This document shows, piece by piece, positions 10,261-23,572 of a stretch of 64,000 nt of DNA. Every line of letters starts with the position of its first letter. The first letter of the stretch is position 1. The notes under the pieces were generated by a model, which did no database searches, was not told the origin of the DNA, and worked only from the letters and a program-made list of their open reading frames with translations. Where the stretch lies: the NCBI GenBank assembly GCA_019055375.1, contig JAHQIW010002010.1, forward strand, positions 124,001 to 188,000, written 5' to 3'. Made by a program: the position numbers and the translations under genes. Source of the DNA: Parelaphostrongylus tenuis (taxonomy: Eukaryota > Nematoda > Chromadorea > Rhabditida > Metastrongylidae).

Positions 10261-11047
10261 TCGGGTGTTTTAAGTGAAGTGTATCAAGCTGTATGCACAT
10301 GTCATCGTGAACATGTTGCTTTGTCCTAGCGCCTAATGCCACATCAGCCGAAATTTGATCGCCTTCAACCTATATCGAACAATAGATTGAAGCATTTTGT
10401 GCGTAACATACTTAGGCTGCTATTTCCCTGCTCAACCGAACTTTCAAATTCATACCTGGAGTCACAAGAATTCGTGGCAAAATGTCTCCATGTCCTTTTT
10501 ACAGACAGTAACTAGCTCTTGCGGATTGAAGTTGGATGAGACACTTCGCGACTAGATTTGTGCCAGGCTGGCAGCTACAGGTGATGCAGCAGTAGCAAAG
10601 TTACCATATAGACCTTTTCTAGCATAGCTGACTTTGCTTAATAGATGAGTCTTTTCTATGCGTTTCCTTGAACACTTAGTCTTTCTTTAAACTAACGCAC
10701 TAAACTATACTGAGGGATTTCATAGGTACATAGGCTATAAATAGTTTAGTTTTCGATCTTACATAGCAGAATGTCATTTTTGGACGCCTAGACGTGAAGT
10801 CCACAGTTCGGGTCCTGTGATAAGAGAAGATTACGGTTCATAAAACTACATATCACTGGCAGTATATAGAAGGCAAACATCGCAGCTTGTGTCGCTATCG
10901 AACATCGTGAGTGCAGTTCACACATCATCGTCACTCTTTCATTTTTCGTATGTTCTGATGAGATTGCCTGTTAGAGACGACGATTTGATATTTGTGATCA
11001 TACGACAATCGGAGCAACAGCCGGCGACGAATGAATTTCTTCCGATT

Positions 11048-11150
11048 ACCACCGGCGCGGTGGTGCAATGGTTAGCATACGCTCCCGTAAAGATCAAGAT
11101 CTGGGTTCGAATCCCAGCGGACGCAAATGTTTTTGTAGAACACTACGCAT
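11048..11150 (+). repeat. tRNA-like SINE (family C) copy 1
   Basis: A box-A-like 'gtgcaatggttagcatacgc' and a perfect T-arm (CTGGG, TTCGAAT, CCCAG at about 11102-11118), followed by 'gacgcaaatgttttt', the family-C tail seen at 27300, 40240 and 47635. The anticodon and acceptor stems do not close, so this is not a functional tRNA. Confidence 0.6.
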
Positions 11151-11159
11151 TATTGGGTA

Positions 11160-12130
11160 TATTAGAAGATCATACCACCACAAGAAGTTGTCAAATAATT
11201 GAATTCCGATTCATTAACATGTGTATAAACGTTGATTTGCAATGTTGCATATTTTTAGCAGTCAATGATCTTCTGAGACAAATGCTATCGTGGATTTCAT
11301 ACCCAATGTAATGTTCTGGAGCTGGAGTGTCTGAATTGTCATTCTAGAGCTCCTCGAAGTACCTAGATGTGCCAGTGGTACTGTAGTGTTAGTCAATTCC
11401 ATCATTTCTGGTGATCGTTAATATTATATTATCATCAATATCTCGAATGTAATTAACGACTCTGTCCTTTTGTCCTTACACATCTACATCGGCTCCACTT
11501 TTGTCATTCATCAGCCGAGTTCAATCTTATTAATCAATTGTTCCAAGTACGTTTTATAAAAACTACCAATCTAGTCTTAACACATTGACGAATAGCTAGT
11601 TCCTGTTTCAAAATACAATAGTTGTTTTGTACGTAGCTTTCAATGTCGGCACGGTCGACCATTTTCACAGCATTTCCTGGCCAATGCATCACTTGTTTTG
11701 GACGTTTGGTTTTTCGTTGTATTTTTACCACGCAAACGCTGTTTCTAAAACAAAAAGCTGAACCTCCAAAACATTCAAGTTTTCCATTTATGGTCTATGT
11801 AACACTGCTGTTCATGAATATGTGAATTAGAACACGATTTTTGTTTATTGTTTATCCTGGTTGAATTTGCCAGTTTAGAAGTTTGTTGTGAATGTCAGTG
11901 AGTCCGATCTTGTCAATATTCTTCCATGTGACGTACATAGATTTCAGTTACTGTATCGCAAATTCAAAATTATTTTCTCCATCTAAAACACTGCAAACCA
12001 ACTAAAAAACAGGATTATTCACCTGGTAGATCGCTTTTAAGTGACACACAAAGTCAAATATATGCCATGAGAATAGAAATGCGTGCATTTGGTGTAGACT
12101 CGAACTTCCTGCTCTAATATTCTCTCGTGC
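11160..12130. other. No feature seen
   Basis: Short ORFs on both strands without motif or splice support. Confidence 0.3.
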
Positions 12131-12139
12131 ACTGCTACA

Positions 12140-15100
12140 ACCCGCCTGCATCGGTCACTTCAGAGGACTGGCCAGCAGCCACCTCAGTGAAGGATCCAGG
12201 TCAGTCCAGTTGCTCATTCAAGAAAGAAATCCACCAAAACTTTTGGCGGTGAAGCACAACGAAGGGAATACGTATTATATTGCAAGAAAGACTGCGACAA
12301 GCAGAAATAAACCTTGAATATAACATGAACACCGTCCAAGTCGCACCAGGCACATATAATGCAGCAGCCGACCAGGTGAGCTCCAATACTTCATCAGGAA
12401 ACATCACCCACAGAACAGTTGAGGAAAGAACAGAAAACACTTGACTTTTTAGACAGAGCACTAAGTCTTCAAATCAAGACATGGAAATGGGAAACATTTC
12501 GGGGAACATTCGAGCGTACTCTGCATTCACAAGACATCTCTAAACGCATTATTTACTGATACCTTTTGAAAGGGGTAAAGTATTTATGAAGCAGTGCGAA
12601 TTTCACGAGAATCGTATCGGATGGTAATAACTCATTTGAGGAACAAGTACGGCAATAGAAAAGATATGGTCGACTAACTTCTGCAGCGACTATACACAAA
12701 GAAACACAAAGCAAATGTCTAGAACATCAACAAATATCATGTAACTCTTCTCTCGACGATCAACCGACTACGACATAAAGAAGAACGAGTTCACAGCGTC
12801 TATTTGCAACAAAAACTAGTCAGAAAATCTTCAAGAATATCCAGCGACACACTTTGGATCAGACTGATCAGCTAGAACCACATGAAATCTGCACAATAGG
12901 AGTGATCCTAAGCAGTATCAGTCAGTACATAAGCAAGGAATTCAAGCTAGGAACCAAAGTGTGCGAAAAAGTCGACTTCAGAGCGGAACTCAAAACTGCA
13001 CCATATAAGACCTTCCAACAAAGATTGCTCCCATGCTTACATTGGGACTCAATAGGGCCTTCAAGAGCTGACTTCCATAGAATAAGAAGTCACGAAGGAA
13101 GAACAATAAATTAATAATTAATAATATTGTAACAACTGCGGATCAAGGTATCATCAAACTTCAGAATACAAAGAAGGTTCGCTGTCGAATATGCAATAAA
13201 CGTGGGACCACACTTCGTACTGATTCTATTCAAACCCAAAAGAAAAAGCATTCACATATCTGCAAAGGCGGAGAGCTTTAAAAACGACATAAGTATTACT
13301 AAAGAGAATGGAAAAAGAACCGGGCATCTCTAGCCCTACGTTCGAAAATAATCAGGCTGGCTAGCAAAGAGTCGCCAAAAACAAACTGAATAAGTCAACT
13401 GCATGTGTACTGTCAACCTTGTTAACTACGGGAAAAATGACTGTATTGAATCCAATTACAAAACATTTGCAGAGATTCGTTGTCCTATTCAGGAGCCGAT
13501 TTGTCTTTTATCGACGAAGAACTTGCGCAAGAGCTTCATCTGCCACGATGGCGAACTGAAGTTACGTTTGAATACATCTGGCCTCATACTGAGAAGCACA
13601 TATCACGAACAGTCCGACTTGACGTATGGGACGCGACCGCCATCAGCTTTCGCTGTTCGTTTTAACATACAACGCTAAAAGCATGAGATCAACCCTAAAA
13701 TCATGAAATCGTTCCAGCAATCGTATAAGTCCAGAAGACAGACTTCATGCGTGAAAACAATATTCACATTGGTACCAACGAAAACAGATCCACTATTCAA
13801 CACTCCACTCTGCTCGGCTATGATCAGCTATGGACTTTGATGAGAAAGAATAAAGCACACATTGAACTTTCAGCCACACTCTATCTTCTCTCACCCGTCC
13901 AAGATACACATGCACAGGCAAAATCAAAAATCCTATACAAGCACAATGATTAGAAAACGACAGCGTGTTGTCACAAATACACCAAAAAGAAGAAGAGAGG
14001 CGTACCATGCACAGGAGGACGATTATGAAATTAAATGAGATCAATATTGGTTGCTAAATGTGCTAGTTAGCACTGTTCTCGCCCACCATGCCGAAAAGGA
14101 AGAGCAGTTTGGTAGCTCTTGTAGAACACCCTCAAGCAAACAATCAGACATAGCATGCAAATTCGCGCGAATGTCAAAACTGCGGGCCGGAGCATGGCGG
14201 AATTCCTGAAGTGCATCTGCAGTATAACCCAGCTATTCTCAAGCAACAGAACACATCTTATAGCACGGGAGTTCGAACAGATATTTCTAAGCAAACAGGT
14301 AGATTTAATCTCAAACGTAAGAAGCTGGGAAATTACAAAGATCGTCTTCCTCTATTACAAGTACCACTCCCACGCATTTCCTGCCTTCTTGGACTTGTAT
14401 TTCTTTACTAGCTCTTCTCAGTCTGTGCGTAATCATGGCTTTGCAGCAGACTCCAAGTTTCCGACATACAGTTTACATGGACAGAGATTTACAACTCATT
14501 TCGCCGATCACAGTGCTTATGCGATATTCGCAGACTTCTATTGTCTTCCATTATGAATGCAAGACAGAAAGTCAAGGAAGCCTTGAAACCATGATGTGCA
14601 CTCACGGAAAAGTTGTAAAAAATCTGGAGGTTCAATTCAGGACCTCGCTTCGCGAGAAGCACCAGCGCCGACCGTCAAATCAGAAATGCTCTAAATATGC
14701 CCCAAAGAAGATAAACTATTAGTAATCAGCGATACAATACAACCGCACATCTATGAAAAATGAGACGTGTCAAAGAGCTCGTTAAAAACACTTAAGAAAT
14801 AGTACGTGAAGCGCTTATTCTGCTACCATCACGTCGCCTCATTCATCCTCTTCAACTATAAGACAGCCAGCTAAAGCAAACACAAAAGGAGGATCATAGT
14901 GTATCCAAAAAGAAACCAACACGTACTGATTACAAATAGAAGATAACGGCAGAACAGAGAACATGGGAGTTACATATATTCACCAAATCAAATGTGTACA
15001 ACGTCCAGCGTATCCACCACCTCGCCATGGAGAGCGCGATGGCGACCACTAGGTCTCGCCTGAGGTTCTTTATCCCGTACTTTTCTCTCTTCTTCCTTTT

Positions 15101-15190
15101 CTCGTTCTCCGTTCCCTATCTTATTCTCATATTTCGTGTCATTGTCATTCTAGTCGAATGGGGCTCGCACTAGTAGTGCAAATGGGCTAT
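12140..15190 (+). mobile_element. BEL/Pao-type LTR retroelement relic, internally reduced
   Basis: Order on the plus strand: gag-like sequence (12140-13115, including an 86-codon open stretch from 12854); two nucleocapsid zinc-knuckle remnants at about 13130-13200 (CNNCGSRYHQTSE and RCRICNKRG, in different frames); a Pao-type aspartyl protease with SGADLSFIDEELAQELHLP at about 13486-13542; the protease's downstream segment with LLGYDQLW at about 13805-13830; then about 800 bp without recognisable reverse transcriptase; and an integrase C-terminal REALILLPSRRLIHP at about 14808-14852. A final open frame (about 15000-15170) ends in a hydrophobic stretch. Frameshifts and stops are frequent. LTRs were not identified. 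Confidence 0.7.
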
Positions 15191-15229
15191 CCAAGTACTG
15201 AAGTATCCAAGTATATGTTAGCTAATACT

Positions 15230-15600
15230 AATCGGACTTCTGTTGGATGGATTGATCTGAGGAGCAAATAATGTCGGTAGACAGTTGTGCAAGAGCCGTT
15301 CCGTATCCTGGAGAACTGCCGTATGGTGTTAGGTCGCTTTAGTGTAATTGGAACTCTGTATGAAAGGGCAACGCTGAAAACGAGGCTTCTTTGTGCGGTG
15401 ATTCTCTCCACGCGATTGTCTCGACGCGACGGCTACCAAGAGCACTGTCGGATGAAGATCATCTGCTGTGAACACAAGACTCAAATTATTGTAGATTTGA
15501 CGAGCGCGACCGTCGAAACGCTTGCCATAATAGGTATTCCTGAAAACCTTGTGACAGTGATATCTCATCAATAAGGAATGGAATATCTATATTCCACATC
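15230..15600. other. Unassigned, possibly transposon-derived sequence
   Basis: Open stretches of 74-95 codons overlap on both strands and GC is higher than in the surroundings, but no motif is recognised. It may be more of the adjacent retroelement. Confidence 0.25.
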
Positions 15601-15814
15601 GAGGTTCAATGAAGCTCGAATTTGAAAATTAGCTTTCTTGTACGTCAGGGAATTCGTTGGCAGTAATCTGAGTGGTAGGACATGTGAAATGCAGAGGTTG
15701 GAAGTGCTCATACACACAGAGAGCCGCCTTTAGCCCAACTCTTGCTCAGAACTCTTCAATGCCTCTATCACAGAGGGGTCAACGGACGGATACACAGGCT
15801 CGACATCAAGAATA

Positions 15815-15935
15815 AAGGCGTTGGCTTGATACATCGGTAAGTGCCCATATGATTCTGCAAGTTAGACATGCATTTAGCCACTTCTCAATAGAGTCGATTC
15901 CATGATGCATCTTTCAGAGACTAATCAATGCTAAT
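15815..15935 (+). repeat. SINE family A, 3' fragment
   Basis: Shares the 'cttgatacatcggta' and 'tgcatttagccacttc' tail blocks with the copy at 838-1100. The head is missing. Confidence 0.4.
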
Positions 15936-15999
15936 GATTGCACCTCTTTATTCTCTTACTTGAGTGAAAAACATATTGACAGGTAATTTTGAGGTAATC

Positions 16000-17650
16000 C
16001 ATCATAAAAAAAACAGGAACCCGGACTACGAAGACGACTATCCCACATCACTTCCCATTATTCTACGCCTCATTTCAGCTGATTCTGATTTCTATACTAC
16101 GGTTCCACTTCCACTTACGATATTGCAAAGTGCTTTTTAGACATTGATTACCCTGCTGTACAAATTTACTGATCTGGAGATTACCTCCATCAGACAGATT
16201 TAGTGATTTGAGAATCGACTATGAACCAAGAACGACTGTTGGTGTACCAAAATAAATTCTTTATAAAAGGAAATTCCTTATAATGATACACACAAGTGAA
16301 TTAAGCACATACACATCCACCTAATATGTCGGACAAATAAACTACATATCTAATGAAAAAATCGTTCGCAGTATGGCAGAAATTTGAACTGCTAAAAAGT
16401 AAATTCTCTGTGAAAGAATGTTTATTATAACAACACACATGGAGTGGAGTGCCCCGGATGGAGTGAAGTGCGGGTTTGGGTCCGGTTTGACATAAAAGTT
16501 TTGTACTCCACTCTACAACATTGGGCAACTTGTAGTGCTAATGAAAAGGCGGAACAAATAAAAAAAACTACGTGAGATTTGAAAACATTGAAATGCATGC
16601 ACAAGAATCCATAATTCCTGACCAAAAAACTTTCTTTGAAGAAAATAATTGCAGTTCACAAGATGAGATATGTCCAAGCGACAATAAGTCAATTTCTCAA
16701 AGAAGATTTTGCTTTTGATCATTGCAGAAATTTTGTGTAGATCTTAATGAACGGGCGATTGTGGCTATGGATACCAATGGATTGTGCTATATTGTGATAA
16801 ACATATTCAGTAAAGTAGTAAAAATAGCAACAAATGTGCAAACATGAAACAATTTCCCAGAAAGAAGACAATTGATTCAAAACAATCCAAGTTATTAAAA
16901 ACTCTTGAGATTCACCGCCGCCCGGGTATAGTCAACGATATAAAATGAGTTTTTATGCATTTTAACAACGAATGGGCTGTCTTTAGTGGGAGACGATTTG
17001 CGAGACAGCCGCCTTTCCGGTTGAAAAGGCCCCTCAGCAACAGACACCTGGAAGTTTTTTTCTGTAAGATCAAAGTGTGGTAACAACTAATGAAGCGAGT
17101 GTTTGAATGGGTGCGTAGGAAAAACTTCATCGAGTAGCAAAAGAGTTAGAGTAGTGCACAAATCAGAAGAATCTCAACGATTATGTGACCCACTTGGCTA
17201 ATACTGGAAAAGTCAGCATTACCTCATATCTGTGAAGGATCGTTTGACGAATCATTAGAACACCAACTCTGATTACATGTTGCATCATTCTCCATCTGAA
17301 AAAACCACAAGACCAACTAACCTTTTATCTCAAATGATCAAAAGATTTAATGAAGACAAGAGAAACCTACCAATGGCACGACACGACAGGTCACCGACGC
17401 GATCCTACATCTCCGACTACATGTGTCTCGTTACATCCATAATCTCTGCCAAAACTATCGAACTTTGAGAGGATTCTGAAACGCTACTCCTCAATATATT
17501 AACATGACGCACGCCAGATATACTACGGCGGAATGCCGTCATGGAATAGCTTTTTTGTAGAATTTTTTGGCACTTTTCCGTTATCCCCACCTTGTTTGAG
17601 CTCAGGCAGAGACAGAAATTTTGTTTTTATTTGATGTGCAATCAATCATT
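16000..17650. other. No gene seen
   Basis: AT-rich sequence with only short ORFs of low complexity. No exon or shared repeat was supported. Confidence 0.4.
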
Positions 17651-17679
17651 CGATACCTGAATCAAGTAAATTTCAACGC

Positions 17680-20600
17680 TCTATTTTATTTTTGAATGGT
17701 GCATTTTTTGCGCTGTAACAGTCGAAACTAAATTTGGTTTCACATTTAAGGATTCTCGCCGAATAAAGTTTTTTTCCATAAACAATTGGCAATCATTCGA
17801 TAGCACGAATCTCAGAGTACTCAAAGATGTAGTTGTTTGAAGAATGGGTCTCGCACTTCCAAAAGTGAAATTTTGAAGCATGGCCTCAAGCCTCCGCACT
17901 TCTTGCAACATATCGATTATGTGCGAACCATAGTCTTCTTGTTTTCTTTTGACTGCTTCGGCGCTCTAGGGAGTCATTCCAAAAATGAATCACATCTTTG
18001 AAATTACTGAGATTTGCAATATCGCATGCTCATCAAAAGTCTAGAGGAAAAACTCTGTTCAGCAAGAAATGGTTGAATGTGAAAGATATATTTATTTTTA
18101 CTGTTAGAGCGCATCAAGGATGCTATTCTGATAATAAATTATACCTCCAGAAATGTCGATAATTTAGCTAGCGATTTAGTTCGCAACCTCCAAAAAAACC
18201 AAAAAAAACGCATTTTTCTGAAGAGCTCAAAATAGGATCGGACATCGAAAGTGATCCAAATTTGCGAATGTAATCTTCTTTTATTGTTGGAGCGCTCTGA
18301 ATGGTTCTTTTCAAAAACTGTGTGCACCTTTGAAATTGCTAAGATTTTTCCCTATCTAATCATTATTAAATGCCTATGAAAAAATTTAACCCGGTGAGAA
18401 TCTCTTGAATGTGAAGCAAAAATTCATTTCGACGATTGAGCGCAAAAAATAGGCCATTTAAGGAAATAATACACATTGGTCAAATTCACTTAACTTTAGC
18501 TATCGAATGACTATCAAACGTTATACAAGGGCAAAAACGTGTTTTTTACTAAAAAGTTCAAACGGGGCGGAGAAAACTAAAAAATACCGAATTTTTTGCC
18601 AAACAAAGATTTACTATCATAGATACAGTTGATGATTATTCGAAAGCTTAAATCATTATGAATTCAAAAATGTACTTGTTTTTTGAAAAGCCCTCCCTAC
18701 AGCGCCGTAGCAGTGAAAATAATGTCGCACCTCACACGTGACGCGCATTATCGCACTCCTAAATCGCTGGTGGAGCTTTTTCCTTGAGCAGTCACAAATC
18801 ATTCGAGGGCATAAATCCTAGCTTTTTCGAAAATTACTTGCTTTTCAAAAAACCTTCCCTACAGTGCTGTAGCAGGAAAAATAAAATTGTGTCTGCACGT
18901 GTCTCGTCTTATCACACGTCTCTCTCGCAGATGAGAGATGACAGCTTATCCTTTAGACTACTAGTAATTATGCGAAAGACTCGATGACTCCAAAAATGTG
19001 TTTGGTTTCATAACAGGCGTTTTTACAGCGCCGTAGCGGGAAAAATGAGATTGTGCTTGACAGGCGCATCAAAGTTTTGCTAATCATACTATAGCATGGA
19101 AAACAACGATTTTATAAATGTATTTGAGTTTTGTAAAGAAAATCTTCTTCAGTACAGTACATTAGCGGAAATAGAATGTTTTCACACTGGATTTGCTTTG
19201 TGTTTGGCTGCAGCCTGTGGATGGATTTTCACCAGAGTTCTAGTGGAAATGTACAGCTTTTATCTCACCATTGCTTAACTAATTTATTTTTCAGATCATG
19301 TACTAGCGCTGTAAGAACGAAGAGAAATATCAGGTTATAGCACCGTAAGACGAAGAAGAACGTCACGCTTTGCCTTAAATGTTTTCTTTGCATATGAGAG
19401 TAATATATATACCAAATCACTTGAGCGTATAATGAAAAGCATTAAGTATTAGAGTGACATCTAAAACTTGGACTATCGCCTAGAAACAGCAAAAAAAAAT
19501 TGTTTGATTAACGAAAATCGCGCCCGGTTTGCGAAGCACACTGCACGATCGATTAGCCCTCCAGGAAATAATGTATTCATTTACATGCACAATTTCTTAG
19601 AGGTCTCTGTCGCCGCGAAAGGCGTCTTCCTCAAAGTTTCAATAATCGCTCGGAAGACTGAATCTCAACAAATTCAATAATGTGCTTGATTTATCAAAAG
19701 ATTTCCTTATTGCGTTATAAAAGCAAAAATAGCATGTTTCCCACTCAGTTATTTTTCTTTTCTCAGTTGGTGTTTGTGGGCGCATTTTCGCTATATTCTT
19801 AGTAATCATTCGATAGCCCAGATCTTAAAAATTTTGTCGCCGAGATTAATTTTCAAGAGGCTCAAGGCTCACATACAGCGGTGTAGGGCAAAATAAAAGT
19901 TATGTTCGCACTCAATTTAGTTAGCTCGCAACTTCACTTCATAGAGGTCTCTTTGGCAGTGTAGAACCAAAAGTGAGTTTCTACCTATGAATGATGGAAC
20001 AATGTCCTTTTCACAGTCTCAATACAAGAATATTGAAATTTTTCCAAAGTGGAGAAAAAATTTTACAAATGAATATCGAAAATTGCGCGCCGCTTAAATA
20101 ATGCGCCCTTCTAAGGCAGCGGTTGAAATCGTTGTGCGCAGCATCGTTCGAGGTGTAACGAATTTCGTTCATTAATCAAAGAAATTTCCCTCCTTTCGCG
20201 AAAATTTCTAATTTTTTGGGACAGCTTCATTATCGCAAGGGTTTTTTGAGGGACCTTTTTTGCTACCCAAAGAATTTTCCCCAAACTATTAGCATTTATT
20301 CGAAAGCTCGAAGCATTGTGAATACAAAATCTTACTTTTTCAATACGCCAGATAACAACTTCCTAAGCTACGCATGTGGTCTTTTATATAGGGCCAACTT
20401 ATAGAGCCCGATACACGTGTTTCGACCTTGACAGTGTCATCAGTCGGGCGGTACCCTTTCATCTTTTGCCAATCTTCTTGGGGCGCTCACTCCCTATGCG
20501 AAGAGTACGCGATGACGAACATTCTACACCATTCATTAAGTGAAACTATCACTGAATGGGCAGTGTCTGTACACTCGGTTGCTCTTGGTCGGTACTTTAA

Positions 20601-21200
20601 TATATATTACCTCTCGTTTCGAGTGTTTTCTTAAGACCACGCTCAAATTTCGATATGCCAGATCACTACTTTTTGAGCCACGCACGTGGTCTGTTATATA
20701 GAGCTGCCTTACTTTTTTCCTAAAAAAGCCTATTTATAACAGTGTAACAATAGCATCGAAATTTCGTTCCGCAGGCGAACGCGTGATATTGCGTTGATAC
20801 TTCGCTGGATAGGAGCTCTTTTCCGAACGATCACTATCCATTGATTTGTTTTCATAAAAAGTCCCCTTACAGCGTAGTATGCAGAAATGGTATCTGTGTC
20901 CACAGACGCTTAATTTTCACAAGACAATCTTATTAGACAAACGAGTTATTTATTCGATAGCGTTAAATTCGCCAAATCCGAAAGTGTGCTTGGTTCAAGT
21001 ATGTTATTCGGAGACAATTGAACAAATGACCATTTTCGATGGACAAGAACCTTCCATGAGAATTCTAGCAATCATTAGAGAAGCTAAAATTCCCAGCTAC
21101 TGCGCTAAACGCTCCTTGTTTGGAAAGAGCTTTCTGTAACGCTATAGCATTTGAAATAAAATTACGCCTTATTATGGCTGCGTACTTTACATATTACTTC
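17680..21200. repeat. Ancient dispersed repeat family D, clustered copies
   Basis: Degenerate copies recur every few hundred bp. Each combines 'atcattcgatagc' or similar, then 'caaaaatgt.cttg.tt', then 'tacagcg.tgtagc..aaaataa.attgtg', then 'cgcattatcgca'. Copies are clear at 18660-18760, 18800-18900, 18985-19070, 19800-19910 and 20850-20900. Related blocks lie at 24930-25070, 32370-32460, 33410-33580, 38300-38450, 50460-50600, 54740-54960 and 55440-55620. No ORF is conserved between copies. Confidence 0.5.
20370..20710. repeat. Foldback family FB1, copy 2
   Basis: Contains 'cgatacacgtgtttcgacct', 'catcagtcgggcggtaccct', 'gacgaacattctacacc' and 'tcgagtgttttcttaagacc', the FB1 modules in the order of the long hairpin at 31347-31980. 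The inverted partner is incomplete. Confidence 0.55.
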
Positions 21201-22140
21201 GCTGGAAGCTCGAAGAGCAGATGAACTTGCAGAGGAAATCATGTAGTCTCAGTGTCAAACGCTTTAATTTGAAATTTCTTCCAAAGCAGAGTTGAACTAC
21301 GCACTTTTCTCACGTTCATTTGAGAAGTATGATGATATTCCTATCAAGTATCTCTTCATAAAGTGAATATATGCATCAATCAAATCAAATTATAGCAACA
21401 ATGTTTCGAATCATTACCATTGCTGCGTGATTTCTAATTAAACGGGACAAAATCGAAACTGCGATCAGTTCAAATTGTTTTAGGGGCAGCCTACGTATTA
21501 TTCAAAAAAACGCACTCCAAACAATGTTATTTTTATACTTGATCGTACAAAGAGTGACGAAAGAACTGGAGCCGTGCTGGAGCAATTGGTTAGCATGCAA
21601 CGACGAAAAGCGCATTCCATTTCCGTTTGGGATTTGCAGTTTTGTATATGACGCAACATTACTGGATAATGCTATTTTTGTTTTCTCCAAATTCTTTGAA
21701 GAAAGAATAGTAGTAACTTTGGCAAAGAAGGTTGGAAAGATCAAAGCATTATAGCTTTACTTGCAGACTCAAAATTGAGTAGTTCGCAGAAGCAAAAATC
21801 AAATAATCTTGACACTTACTGAGTTTTTCTTGAATCTTCTTGATGAGCGGTCACGAGGCTGTCAATAGTACGACTTTATTCAGAGCAGTAACAATGGCTG
21901 ACTTTTCGGCGGCATCGTCTTCTTCAAGGCCTGAAGTCAGATTGCACTGCAATCTACTTAGCCAAACACTTCCATAGCTGGAGCGAATTCGACACGTAAG
22001 TGTTTGATCGCGTGGTAAACAGCTTCCTAATGAACATTCACCGATGTGGATCAACAGCTCCGAGTTTAACATTGGTGAGGTATGTGTCTTACTTAGATCG
22101 AGAAATCGATGATTGATATGACACGATATCACGCGTGAAA
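21200..22140. other. No supported gene; minus-strand 93-codon ORF at 21851-22132
   Basis: The minus-strand ORF ends in an acidic and then hydrophobic C-terminus. I considered it as a last exon for the Ran-like gene upstream but the similarity is too weak. Otherwise nothing is recognised. Confidence 0.25.
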
Positions 22141-22404
22141 AACGACGCTCGCTTTGCTCTTCATTTCTGGATTTTTCGCATAAGGGTGGTTGCTTTTAGT
22201 TCAAATCTTCTTCGTCATGAATCGGTGTCGTATGCGCCTCAGTGGGCTGTTTGGTTCAATTTTAAACTAAGCTGCTGGTTGCTCTTTTGCACAAACGCAG
22301 CATAGCCTCCTTGTTTTGTTAATGCAGTCGTCCCCAAAAAGTTCAATAATTACTGGGTAAATGGTACCTTAGCCCATGCAACTACCCTTTGGAACGTTAG
22401 AAGA

Positions 22405-22680
22405 TAGAAAGCTCTGGCGTTGATCAATCCCTAAGGAATGCGTCGTAACTCAGTTTGAGGTGACTGAATGCATATCTGGCCTTTACAATGACTCGCGAAG
22501 GGTTCCCGCTGTACTGACTCAGTGCTGCTTATCCTCCAGGAGAAGTCTAAGACCAGTGTGGTACCAATTTACCGACCCAGGAGAGATGGATGGCTTAGTG
22601 AGCCATGAACGCGAGATCGAACCACTGACCTCGTGTGCGACGCAAAGCACCTCTAATGACTGCGCCACATGCACTCATAT
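22405..22680 (-). repeat. tRNA-derived SINE family A copy (full length)
   Basis: Read on the minus strand it begins 'gagtgcatgtggcgcagtca' and has a box-B 'ggttcgatctcgcg', then the family body ('cggtaaattggtaccacac', 'gcgagtcattgtaaaggcca', 'gcattcagtcacctcaaac'), and ends near 'ttgatcaacgccagagcttt'. Confidence 0.7.
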
Positions 22681-23285
22681 GTTGAAAGATATTATGCAGT
22701 TTTTTCGTGAAGCATAGATATTCGTCAGGCAGTTACAAATTAGCCGGCGTTTAAGTAGTCATCGGTCGTTACAAAGAGTGCTACTGATTCCGCAAGCTTA
22801 TCACTGTTCAACCGCTTTATTGAATGGGAGACTATTGTCGCTGTACTTAATGTTCAAGGATCTGCTTTTTTCTCTGAACCTATCATGATGAGCTACAGCC
22901 TCACAGTTATTAAGAAAAAGCTATTTCCTATGCTAAATACAGGTGCCCAGCAAAGATGAAATTTGAGGACGAACGATTGTTGATATCCCCTCGAATCATT
23001 GGCCCCGAAGAAGACGAGAACATTGAAACGTCAGTCGAATGAATATGACTCTACTTTGTGTAAGCTTAACTAGCCACACGCGCCCCCCTGGACCACAGAG
23101 ATAAGTGGTATGTGAGAGACTAGAAATTGGTGTACACTTCTCAACGAGAAAGCAACACTGACGTTGACGTTGTGTAATGTCAATGTTTCCACATATGGAG
23201 GTCTTAGAGAGAAGGAAGTGTGCATTATCATTTTGACATCCAAAAAATGTTCTTCTCACATTTTATGTAGATATCTCTTGACTGA

Positions 23286-23500
23286 TAAGTGCATGTAGCT
23301 TGGTGGTTAGAGGTAATCTGTGTCGCACACGAGGTCAATGGTTCGATCACGCGCTCATGGCTTATAAGCCATCCATCCCTCTGGGGTCGGTAAACTGGTA
23401 CCAAATTGGTTTCAGACTTGTCCGAGAGGATAAGCAGCACTGACCCGGTTCAGCGGAAGGCCATTGCGAGTCAACGTAAAGGCCAGTGATGAGCAGGAGC
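23286..23500 (+). repeat. tRNA-derived SINE family A copy
   Basis: Head 'gcatgtagcttggtggttag' and box B 'atggttcgatcacgcgctca', then 'ggtaaactggtaccaaattg' and 'gcgagtcaacgtaaaggcca'. The 3' tail is lost. Confidence 0.7.
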
Positions 23501-23572
23501 GCGGTTGTTATTAGGACCTTTTGCCTTCAGACGAATCAAATTGACAATTCCATGCTCTAAAGAAGGCGATAC

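Noticed and set aside
10955..10985. Hammerhead core (ctgatgaga)
   Set aside because: No GAAA strand at the right distance and no pairing stem I. The similar hit at about 52595 fails in the same way.
11048..11120. Functional tRNA gene
   Set aside because: The T-arm is perfect but acceptor and anticodon stems do not close, and the same sequence recurs as a dispersed repeat.
21851..22132. C-terminal exon of the Ran-like gene
   Set aside because: The VWLSRL segment faintly resembles the Ran LWLARK region, but alignment elsewhere fails and no splice phase supports it.
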